NCBI GenBank assembly: GCA_905331475.1
Contig: CAJNYU010001129.1
Location: 40,024 to 104,023 of the forward strand
Source of the DNA: Rotaria socialis
Lineage: Eukaryota; Rotifera; Eurotatoria; Philodinida; Philodinidae
DNA: 64,000 nucleotides
Reading direction: 5' to 3'
Positions 24,529-35,530 of this stretch are shown piece after piece. Under the pieces are notes generated by a model. The model did not search any database and was not told the origin of the DNA. It saw only the letters and a list, made by a program, of their open reading frames with translations. Numbering within the stretch: the stretch's first letter is position 1; the number at the start of each line of letters is the position of its first letter. Both the position numbers and the translations under genes were made by a program.

Positions 24529-26129
24529 CTATCAGAAGAAAAACAGTACGTATTTTTCGCTGAAATATTCTGTTCCATTACCTATCATGTTACCTAGACT
24601 ACTTCAAAGTCTAGAACTTTTACTGTTTTTTTTACTAGTAGTATATAATGTCCTTATATAACCTTGTGCATAATCTCTTCATAAGTTTATCATGCTTTCA
24701 ATCTGAATTCAATCCTCGTCCGGTATTAAATCATAAAGATTACAAAAGCAAATATACAATTACGCAGACATCTGTGGATTTTAGCACAAGTTTGCTTATA
24801 GTTGTAGAATTTTGCTATACCTACATAAAACTACACTCATCTTTTTTATTACTTTCATGAAATATTTCTTCTTTAAAATATTTATAGTTTACTGTAGTGA
24901 ATCCTGATAGTTTTTATCCGGATTTATTCACTGTTTACAAATGATTTACATTTTTTCTTAATAACGTTTATGCTAACATTTTGCAGAAACTATTACTGAT
25001 GATTATCATTATAATAAGATTATTCTGAGTTTGATACCATTTTTTTGCTATTTTCACCAACAGAAATTTATCAGAACACAATCAACTTAATAATTGCCTT
25101 TTTCGATTATAAAATTGCGACTAGAAAATTATCTGTGAATTAAATCCATCGTAATCTAAATGATAATGAAAAACAATATTCGATAGATTTTTTGCAATTC
25201 ACATTACATAACAAGTGTCTATAGAAGTTTTCCCCATAAACAATTTGATTTCTTGATTCTGATATTTGTTTGACTAAATGACTTATTTAAGTTTATGGAG
25301 ACTTCTTCTAGTTTCTATTGTTAAAGATATATCAGATACCGGAGGCGATTCTACTAGACCCTACATCTGCTCCCCCTTCGCTATACTCACAACAAGTTCT
25401 ATATCCTTTGGGACACCCACTCTCTAGAGTGCCTATCTCTCAAACAATAGACACTAGAAGAGAGATCATGACAAATCTCAAATCCGTACCAGTTTTCACG
25501 ATATATTTGATCGCTGATATCTAATTTTTCCACAAGAAATCAGATATTTACTTTCTACCCTACGAATAGTTTAAACATTCAACATATATAACATGCTACC
25601 TATCTACAGTTTCTAATTCTCGACAGATACCAGATATCAGATATGTAGTTTCTACGTAATTATAATTTCAAACTGAGGGTGTGTGTATCAATAGACATTA
25701 GACACACCATCCACCAAAAAAATGTTATTCAATAAAATGTTTTATCTGAATAAATTTGACTAATTACATTTTGATCTGAAACAAATTGAGTTGTTCCTTG
25801 AGAATCAGAATTTTCAAGTCAAGAATATGAATCATTCATGGTAATAGGTGATGGAGAGTTTTCACCATATGAAACTGAGATAGATGAATCGATCACGACT
25901 ATTCATGGATGAGTAATAATAGATGACATTGGAAATAACATGAAAATGTTTTATAATAACCAACGATAAATAAAAGTTTACATGATGATTAATACGAAAA
26001 GTTATATTTAAGCATAACGAAAGAAAAAAAACCATATTTGAGTATGATAGTGAATGAGAAAAAGAAAGAAAAATTTTAAGTTTTGGCAATGGGATTCAAC
26101 ATAGACAAAAATTTATCACTTTAAGGTTG
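24529..26129. other. Intergenic region; no gene seen
   Basis: AT-rich DNA with no supported coding frame, RNA gene or repeat that I can identify. Confidence 0.6.
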
Positions 26130-26346
26130 TTATTGCCATTTAAAAACAAGTTGGGCCATAGCATTTATATATTCTTCATATGTAATGGTATTTGCTAGCA
26201 AATCATGCGCAAGTTTCATCACTTGTGCTTTCCGTTCAGTTTGTGAAACCTATAAAAAAAATATATACATATATATATATATAAGTAGTTAAGATGGCAA
26301 ATATAAAACCTATTGCTTGATCAATAACTACCTCTTTTTCTGACAT
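26130..26346 (-). CDS. Two-exon 44-residue mini-gene
   Basis: Exon 1 (26346-26332) encodes MSEKE and ends at a GTAGTT donor. Exon 2 (26249-26130) begins after TTTATAG and encodes 39 residues, ending FKWQ then TAA. The joined product is MSEKEVSQTERKAQVMKLAH followed by DLLANTITYEEYINAMAQLV and FKWQ. The composition is helix-like and protein-like: charged N-terminus and an ITYEEYINAMAQL amphipathic helix. It lies downstream of the truncated TRPM gene on the same strand, so exon 2 could instead be a displaced 3' exon of another gene. I do not recognise it. Confidence 0.45.
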
Positions 26347-26852
26347 ATTTGACTATTTCCTAGACTGTATAGTTATATATATAAATGCTTCATGATAATA
26401 ATGAGAAATGGCAAAAGAAGACGGTGATATTTATAGAATAGAATATGATCCGAAACAGACTAGATGAATTCAACAATGTGAATCAAGAGATGTGATTCGT
26501 GTTTCTACGTAATAGCAACGCTAATCACCTTTATTAATTCACTTTTAATTCGTCTAGTCTGTTTCAGGCAATATGTATAATGACAAGGCAGGTCAATGAT
26601 GATCATATTTTTATTAACAATTTTCTTTTCTATTATGCGTTGCCTAATGACGAGGAAAAAACATTTAGATAATGAAATTTTTCTTTCCTAAAAAAAAACT
26701 CTGTAGTGGAACTTGTTCAGTTCAAAAAAAAGCATAACTTTCGCTAGGTTTTATTCAGAAAGTCTCATAAACTCAGGGAGAAAACGTTTCCCAACTTTCT
26801 CGATAGTCTTATCACGAACTTGAGATTGTTGAAGTGGATCAGCTGTTGTATT
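26347..26852. other. Short intergenic stretch with a possible broken exon at its right end
   Basis: On the minus strand, 26853 down to about 26751 is open and reads TLNTTADPLQQSQVRDKTIE, then continues to a TAA. It abuts the GC-rich foldback at 26853. It may be one half of an exon split by that repeat (the other half at 27715-27765). No start or splice site is assured. Confidence 0.35.
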
Positions 26853-27714
26853 TAGTGTACTGCAGCCGGACCGGGTAACCGGCACCCGACCCGACCCGGC
26901 GCCTGGGTTCGGGTGAAAAGCTCCGGGTCGGGCCGGGTGCCGGGTCTGAGAAAAAAAGTCGGGTCGGGCTGAGGAATTTTCAAAAAACCGGCACCCGACC
27001 GATCAACTAGTGACATCAAGAAGAAACATGAAATTTTCAGATATCATTGTCGATTTCAGGCATTTCAGTCATAGGGATGTGAATCTTATTGGGTTATTAT
27101 TCACTAGTATACTCAACAGCCACGATGAGTCACCTAATCTAACCCACAAACACCATGGTTCTACTTATATGTTAAAGAAACTTCGCTGAGTGTGCTATAT
27201 AGCTGCTTTATATAACTGACCTATACCGCTTCACATTTACATGAAGCATCGTAAGTATCCATTCTCACATACTTATACATGCTCATTAATTCTTATTTTT
27301 TGTCCTAGCTCAGCTCTTCATCATCTATTTTTACCACAAAAATATAGTTTCTAATGTTATCTATTATTGATTGTAAATATAATTAATTTCTCTATAATTT
27401 CTCATTTGAATTCACTTCTATTTTATCTTCTAGATCTTAGTTGAACAACAAAAACATCGTTTTTGATGTTATTTATTATTTATTAATTTTATTGATCTTT
27501 TATTATCGATTACTTATCTCATTGAGATCATGTCACTAATAAACTATTAGCAAAATTTTGACTACAACCCGGTCGGGTACCGGGTTTAGCTGTCCGGTTC
27601 CGGTTCGGGTACGGGCGTAAGGCCGCCGGGCCCGGTCGGTTCCGGGTGTGGGAAAAATCACTCGGTCCGGCTCCGGGTATGAAAAGTTGCACCCGTGCAG
27701 GAGACTACACACTG
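26853..27714. repeat. GC-rich CCGGGT-word foldback with an AT-rich spacer
   Basis: Two GC-rich arms (about 26861-27000 and 27565-27700) are built from the words CCGGGT, GGGTCGG and CCGGCACCCGACC. They are separated by about 560 bp of ordinary AT-rich DNA. The outer ends are roughly inverted: TAGTGTACTGCA on the left and, reverse-complemented, CAGTGTGTAGTCTCCTGCA on the right. This resembles hAT-type termini, but I find no matching 8-bp flank duplication. It contains no transposase frame. Whether it is one element or two separate word-rich arms is open. Confidence 0.6.
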
Positions 27715-27851
27715 TGACATCTACTATGGCTAGTACTTGAAATTTAATAGTTTGATTATCTTCTGACTGGCAATTATGTGAGTCAATGAACTACACCGTT
27801 CATTTTGTCTTCTTACTTAGTAGATAAAAGTAAATAGTTTTCACAACTTAC

Positions 27852-30800
27852 ATTTCTTGCTGCTATATGAATATATGGCCCAACTTCTTTCGATACAACC
27901 AAGAAATGAAACATTCGAAAATACCATAAACTTAAATTAATACATAATAATAGTCTTCCAACAATCCGAAAGTCATTTGTCAATCTCAAGCCAAAAGCAA
28001 CAGCAAACATAGCACAACAAAATGTATCAAATAAATGCAAAACATCGTTAAAATAAACTGATAACCAAGTTTTCCATCTTGTTTCGTTCATGGTTACTAA
28101 TTCTCTTATTAAATCCATAGCCATTGTTGTTAAATAACACATTAAAAGCCATTCGCATACAGATGGTTTAGGTGGCGTACGAATAAGTGTAACATACGTA
28201 AAAATTGCCAAAAAAATAATAAAGAAAATTAAATCTTGAAAAAATTTTGTCACTGGTGCATTATAAAATTCGTAAATTTTCTTCGTTAAGGGTATTTGGT
28301 CTGTATTATCATTTGAATTCATATCACGGTCTGGTCGTTTCCAACATCGATAACGTCGAAGAAATTTTCGTGTTGGACGTAATATTAAACCAAAGAAACG
28401 ATATACTGCTGAACGAGAAATTCTTTCTTGAATACTTTTTAAACAATATCGCACTGATCTTCGTTGTGTTGTAGTAGCTTCACTTGAATTATTAATTTCA
28501 TCTTGTTCATTGATTGATATCGTTGTTATTGGTGTCTCTATTACTTCTTGAATATGATTATCTGTTAAATTATTTAATGCAAACAAATTAATATTATCGG
28601 GCCGAGTATTATGATTAGTTCCTGGCGATGCTGATTGATCATCGGGATTTATTGTAGTACTATTTTGTTTCTTTCGTTTTTTCTTTCGACTTTTCTTTCG
28701 TCGTTTTCGTAATGTATTTATTTCAGTTTGTAGTTCATCATTAGTTTGTTCATCATCACGTTCTGTAGCAGAAAGCACCGGTTCATGGGATTCATCTGAT
28801 GATGATGCTTTGGAACCTTCGGAATTAGAATCAGTAGAATCATCATCATTATTATCACTATCAATAAGATCTTCTTCGTCTAAAAAAAGGACAGAAGAAA
28901 TTATTTGTTTTATAAGAACGTTTTTCGTTTTTTTCTTAAATGTATCCTACTTTGAAAATATTCTTCTTCTGTTTGTGGCATCAGTTGCAATTCTATTGAA
29001 GATTTAAAATCAATCAAAAACAGTGCCGGTGGAAAAAAGAGTGCCAGTAAAACCATCCATTTAAGATATTTTCGAACATTCATTCCACCGATCCATAGAT
29101 CGGCTAATAATTGTTGGCAACATTTATGTGCTACAAAATCTCGAAGATAAGCCGTTACAGATAGATCAAGACATGTCCAATTCGACCAATTTTCAAGTTC
29201 ACAGGTTAGAATTTGAGTTGCGTTAATATCATCTTCTTGATAACATTGATCGAGAAGTGCAAGTGCTCCTAAACAAATTTCAACGTAATAGTTTTACACT
29301 TTATCTTTTTTTATTCTTCATGTTTCTTTAATCTAGTTATTAATTTAAAATAAAAATTTACTTTGTTGAAAATCTTCCGCATTTGATGTAAATTCATCGG
29401 CAACGTCTGTATCGAGCTCATCATCTTGTGCTTCTCTTGCTAAACCTTTATTTAATCGACAGGCAATAAGAGCTTTTGCTAATGCTTCTTCACCATGTGC
29501 CCAAAAAAACAATGCCATTTCATGTCGCTGCGTTAAAACAGCAAATACAAGTAATTCATTGTAAGGAAAATCGAAGATCGGATCGTCAGACACTGAATTC
29601 TTCTTCATATCCTCGTTGGATGTGGCATTATTGTTTTGTAAATGTTGTTCTTTTTGTTCAGCATCTACGAAAACATTGAAATTTTGTCTCTGACTAAATG
29701 GTTGTCGTGCACATAAATGGCGTATATTCCGACGTGTATACGATGAACGATAGCCTTGTCCAATAAGTTTCTCGATGATAAGACCGATTTCATATAATGA
29801 ATAAGTTCTTATTAAAACATGATGATTTACGCTACGTATAACATCTTTTGCAATTACTTGTAATGTTGAATTTTGGCCACATGCATTATATAACGCTTGT
29901 AAACGATTGAATGTAAGAAATTTTTTAATTGATACACCATTTTCAATTAGCAATTTAATATATTCGACACGGTTCTCAACGAGTGCTTCAAACATACAAA
30001 CATCTAACTGAGCTTGAGTGAGTTCATGGCGTTTCGAAAGTAAACATGTTTGAGCTATATCAGGACGATTCCATGAGAGTGTTAAACGAAACTGTTCAAG
30101 GGCACTTGCTTTATGATTTCTTTAATAGAAACAAATAAAACAGATTAGTGAAATTTTCGTTTATCTTTAGTGGGTACAAAAAAAACATTCGATTCATGAA
30201 CAAAGAATGTCAACGGAGAGAAAATGCTTCTATTTCTCATATTTTCAAAATTGTTCGGTTGAATCAGTATTCTTAATTTATCAGTTTGCAACGTTATAAA
30301 TGCAACAAAGAATGTCAAAAATGGAAACTGCTATTAAATCTTACACTTTTTTTTTTATCTGTTGCGTAATATCAAATAAAATCATCCGTTTTCATACGTT
30401 TTATAGTCAAATAAACACTGATAATACAATAGTATATTTTTTTTTAAAATTATTTCCATCTCTTCTCAATCATTTTTCAAGTATCCAAACGGAATGCTAT
30501 CTAGTATAATTCTCATTATTATTTATCATGTTTTATTTTTCGTACTGCTATGCATATCCAGAAACGCAATTAATATACACACAAATGATTTATCTAAGAA
30601 AGTACATGATGCCATTTTTGATAATCTATAACTCGACTTGAAACCAGCTATTACATAGAGATAGTATTCTTTTGAATAATAGGAACACAAAAAGGCAATA
30701 GGATTTGTAGACATAGATGGTATATTTCTGAATCCGATCTTAATAGCGGAAGTGTATCGAGATCATTACGGCCGGAAATTAAAAAAGTCGGATGCTCGCA

Positions 30801-32686
30801 ATTATTTTTCATAACATGTAATTAGTCGAAATAAACAGAAAAACAAGCATACCGCAGAAGAGTTCGTAAAATAGCTTGATCCACATCTTCTTGTTCTCTT
30901 GATCCATCATCATCCATTCTGTAAATCGTTATATATTGTCGTTTCCGCATGCACAAAATTAATTCAACATAAACCTTTTCCGCTTGTCGACGATGATAAT
31001 TGAAGGTTTTTTCAATAGCATTTAACAATTGCTCTTGTAAATCAGGTGCCATTGTTCTAAAATCGTAAACACATATTTTTCTATTCTTTTCATGATTGAT
31101 AATTTAATCAAACCCGTCTTTTTGAATATGTTTATATGTAAATGCAATAAGATCAGCAGCGCGACCACTTCCATCAATAACAACGACGGAAACCTAGATA
31201 GGAACAAAATAAAATACATGTTAATTCAGATAATTAAATTTTACTGGTGGCTCTTCAGTAACATATTCAAGTACTGTTCGAATTGTATTGGTTCCACCTT
31301 CCACAATAACACATACGACTGGAACGTTTTGTTTTCCAACATGACCTTAAATTTTAGATATAAAGAAAGTATATTATGAGACAAAAGAAAAGAAAAGAAT
31401 TATTTTATCATTTACCGTGAAACGATATTTTTTGTTGTGATAGATATTTTTCAAAACGTTTTCGAAGTATAACTTCACCACCATACTTTCCTACTGTTCC
31501 ATTATCAACAAGTAAAAAACAGCTGTGTGAACTATTTAATGTTGCACAATTATCTTCTGTAACAACAGCGGCAGAATGATAAGGAACAGTTTGCTAGAAA
31601 CAGAAACGCAAATATTTAGTTTCTATCAAATAAAAAACAAACTTAATATTATTTACATTTTGACCTTTCAATTGCTCACGTCCTTGAATAACTCCCCACG
31701 GTGCAATACCAACAACAACAATATTTGACCGAATTCGTGATCTCATAAAAAGTGCATCACCAACATGTTTAACAACACCTGTATTAATGCCTGATGTAAA
31801 TATCCATGCACCAGCTGTTTTTGCTGCTTTTAAAAGTCCACGTTTCAATACTTGACGAAGACGAGGTTCCAATTCAAAATTTTGTATACCACCATGAATA
31901 CTGACAATCTAGAAAAAGATGTTTATGTTTATTGCTTTTTTTCTCTTCGTCGCTTACAAGATTCGGTAACTGTAAACGCCATTGTTTTGCAAAAAGATGA
32001 ACTATTTGAGATGGATTTGTATCATAAGCTAAACGTAGATAATGTGCTTTAGCAGGATGAAGCATATTTTCAAATTCAATAATTCCATATGCATTTGTAG
32101 GATACAATGTTGTGTGCTTAACAACATTCCATCTTTCGTAATCATGTTCCGATTGATCATGCGATGGAGCACTGAAAAGAATCTTTGACGATATGGATTT
32201 CAGTGCACGATTGGATGGTTTTATTGTAGATAATGGATGATATTCTAGACTATTACCATGCTCGGTTTCGAGTCGACCACAAAAACAACGAGAGGGATCA
32301 TTAGTTGTTGAAATGAACTTTTTGCATCGCCGTCGAAAAAAAACCATATGCAAATTGGAATCGTTTACAGGAGCCTAAAATATAAAATTTCTCATGTTTA
32401 ATTAATTAGTCAATTCCCTTACAGTATGCCCATAGAATCTATTCAACATAACGTTTTTCTGTCTTTCTTGTTTCCCATAAATGTGTATTATTTACTCAAG
32501 AGAATGCTCTACTTTTCTATTATGATTCAAGTCACGCAAACATCTCTAATTTCCTCAAATGATTAACTCAAACGAATGAAGATGTCTGTTTGTGTTCAGT
32601 CAGCAATGTTTTCTTGAGAACACAAGAGAACATATAACAAAAAGAAAAAGTTCTTTTTTTATTACTTCTTTATTAGCCATTTTCAT
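27852..32686 (-). CDS. TRPM-family cation channel, truncated before the pore
   Basis: TRPM channels are tetrameric plasma-membrane cation channels. Ten minus-strand exons join in phase (796 codons): 32686-32666, 32374-31958, 31908-31657, 31593-31416, 31345-31245, 31193-31114, 31056-30853, 30119-29362, 29268-28951 and 28879-27852. The N-terminal TRPM homology (SLOG/LSDAT-like) region is clear: [119 protein letters not shown], then the [11 protein letters not shown]...[10 protein letters not shown] block. A Lys/Arg-rich cytoplasmic insert follows, then membrane segments around S2-S4 and the linker [12 protein letters not shown], ending at a GTAAGT donor. No S5, pore loop, S6, TRP box or coiled coil follows before the CCGGGT repeat and beyond. 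The first 7-residue exon is tentative. Likely a decaying or partial copy. Confidence 0.85.
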
Positions 32687-33770
32687 GACCAGAGCCAATA
32701 GGATATATGTAAATCGATTGATACTTTTCTTCCAAAAATCGTTGTTTCATCAATAACGAAACATAGGTGGGACCGTAAAAATTTTATGTTTGTGTAATTA
32801 AATCAACCTTCTAAAAAAGAAAAAAAAGAACATTGAAGTAGCTGCTAGAAAACAGCGTCGACGATAGTTATGCAATAACATAATGAGAAATGTAAAAATC
32901 ATCAAACGCGAACAGAACTTTGTTAGAGTAGACTACGGTTATGTAATGAAATGACGAAATATTTTTATGTTGTCGATTAGTTTCAAAGCAAGGACAAGAA
33001 GATTTCAGTTAGTTGATTCATTTAATTACGCATTTCAGTTATTGCTGTTTTCTCCTTAAAAAAAACACTTGAAAGCATATAATAACAATAGCACTACTAA
33101 AAAAAGAAACTTGATATATTCATTGCTTGAACTTGTCTAAATAAAATTTATTGCATACTTCTATCTGCTCAGAAAGAGAAATGCGACTAATCGTATATCT
33201 CTATCAAGGTGCGTCAATAAATTAACGTCTAAAAACTATCCAGTACTTTATTTTCTTGCCTTGAGGTTACTTTCATCGTATAAAGGAAAGGTTGAATAAA
33301 GCACACAAGAAACAGAAAGCGTTGCACTTCATATTTCAAACATACCAAAAGCATATTTCTTTCAGTATGCTGTAATTGATTGTGTCAAGCTTGAAACGAT
33401 ATGCATGTACGAATACATTCATCCGATCTTTTTTGTTTATTTCAAGCGCATAGTGAAGCACAGGAAGAAAAAAACCTACGACATATTTTCACAGTTATAA
33501 GTGTCTTAGCTATTTCACCATAGTAAAGGAATAAGAAAAAAATAGACGCCATCATCAGTGTAGTTTTCTTTATCACAGGTGGCGCTAGAATATCATTATT
33601 AATGGTTGGATTCAGTTCTTTGTGTTTTTCTAATCAGCTGTTTATCTCTTTAACAATAGCCTTAGCTAATTCACGTTCAAAAGGCTTCTCTTTTTTTTTT
33701 ATCTGAAAGTTATAATATCTACTCATGTTGATGTAGAAAGTGAATTTTTTCGGTCAATTTAATTCTAGAC
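32687..33770. promoter_or_regulatory. Shared divergent intergenic region of TRPM (-) and the APC-like gene (+)
   Basis: This 1.1 kb must hold the 5' regions of both genes, since their predicted start codons face away from each other. It is AT-rich with no clear TATA box or repeat. No coding frame is seen. Confidence 0.45.
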
Positions 33771-35530
33771 ATGACTACTGAAAATATCGAAATACAACGA
33801 GACTTATCCGATCTTAGCTCTAATCATGAACATATTTCACCATTATCAAATCGTTTTCTAGTTGCACATTCATCTCCAGTACATGAATCAACGACTGATA
33901 TAGTTATACGCGCACATGATGATTCATTTCAATCGTCATCATCAGCATCAAATTCTAAAAGTAGTTCAAGTACAGCAAGTCGTTCATCACGCCTTCAATA
34001 TTTAATTACGCAGCGTCAATCGGCTGTTAATTCGCCCTTGATGTATTCTCGTTGTACTTCAGTTGGTTCACTCTCAAGTTATGATATACGATCATCATGT
34101 AATGAATCCTATACATCAGAATGTAGTTCAGTGAAACCTTCTGGATTAATATCGCCAAGTGATATGCCAGATTCACCACCATGTGAACCTGAAATTCTTG
34201 AAGAAGATCATCCACAAACGAAACCAAATAATCGTACATTAACAATGAATACAACATCGAGTCATAATCGAACAACAATGATGAGTGAAACAGTCATCGA
34301 AAAAACATTTATATTTAATCAACAAGAATTAATTTCAAATCGAAATGATAATATTATTGATGACAATGATGATAGTGAACATCTTGATGAAGTTATTGTT
34401 TTTTTATGTGATGGACATGATAAAAATCAAAATCCTATTACTATACCTTTTTATGACGAAGAAAATTTACTTGACGATGATAGTTGTCAAACATATAATA
34501 GTCAAGTGATTGAAAATTATCCTCTGGATGGTGATAATAATGTAGAAAGTGAATCCTCATTTAATGTTCCTTTAAATGAAAATCTAAGCGTGATTACAGA
34601 AGAATCTTCATTTATTGAAGATATTAATTCAAATGATGAAAATAGTAGTATTAAAATTCTTTATGATCTTATTAAAAAACCACATTGGACTAATAAAACT
34701 AATGTAATACAACAACAATTAATAAATTATTCATCAAAAAAATCAGACAATGCAAATACTTCATTCAGTAGTAGTCCTAGTAGTCTTAGTCTTGATAGTA
34801 GCGCTAGTAATCAAACTGAAGATGATGATGAATATGATCCAGAAAAGGGTCGACAATTAATACAACGTCTTATTGAAGAAACGCTCGTTAGAAGGTTAAA
34901 AAAATATTCGAACAAAATGATTTCTATAATTCATTTTCTTTTAATTTAGATCTCTTCCCACCGATTTTCTTCATTCAACTTCATGTGTACATTGTCCATC
35001 AAACACACCGATGACTACAGCAACACGAAGTATATCATCATCATCATCAAGTTCAATATCTGTATCGACTAAATCTTGTACATGTATAACGAATAAATCA
35101 TTAAGTAAAACTGAAAAACCGCAACGCAGTCAAAGTTCACCAGCTAGACCTTCTACAATGACTATAGATGAATCAAAACGACAAACAACCAAACATAAAG
35201 TAAGGTTTTTTTCTTTAAAAAAATGAGCGATTAACGTCATACCTGCAGGATAGATATTTCAGACATAATACAGCTATTATTCTACTTATCTCAGAAAGAT
35301 ATTTCTTCATTTATCTCTTGCTTAATCCTCCGGAAAGGTCATAATTAGTTGAAGCTATTGGTATACGATTTTTCGACGTGTATCCACATTATCTGCAATG
35401 CGTAGGATTGGCATTTCTATGATCCTACATGAAAAACGTATCTGCGTAGGGAGGGTGATACAAGATTCTAATCCAAATTATATAATAATCGGTTTTCAAT
35501 TATGTTTTACAGAATAATATTACTTTCTAG
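33771..35530 (+). CDS. APC-like beta-catenin-binding motif protein (lacks armadillo repeats)
   Basis: APC is the scaffold of the beta-catenin destruction complex in Wnt signalling. Exons 33771-34894, 34950-35199 and 35513-35530 join in phase to about 463 residues; the tiny last exon (NNITF then TAG) is tentative. Residues about 85-140 match the APC 20-residue-repeat/catenin-inhibitory segment: SPLMYSRCTSVGSLSSYD, then SGLISPSDMPDSPP. The first is the Ser-rich phospho-motif that binds beta-catenin. The rest is acidic, Ser/Asn-rich and probably disordered, with an SSSSSSSIS-type run in exon 2 and a basic end. No armadillo repeats, oligomerisation coiled coil, or clear further repeats are present, and no upstream exon carries them within 1 kb. 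It could be a split-off or degenerate APC paralogue or part of a longer gene with remote 5' exons. Confidence 0.65.

Noticed and set aside
33771..34894. Axin or AMER as alternative identities for the APC-like gene
   Set aside because: No RGS, DIX or AMER1-type repeats are visible; the SRCTS/SPSDMPDSP motifs fit APC better.
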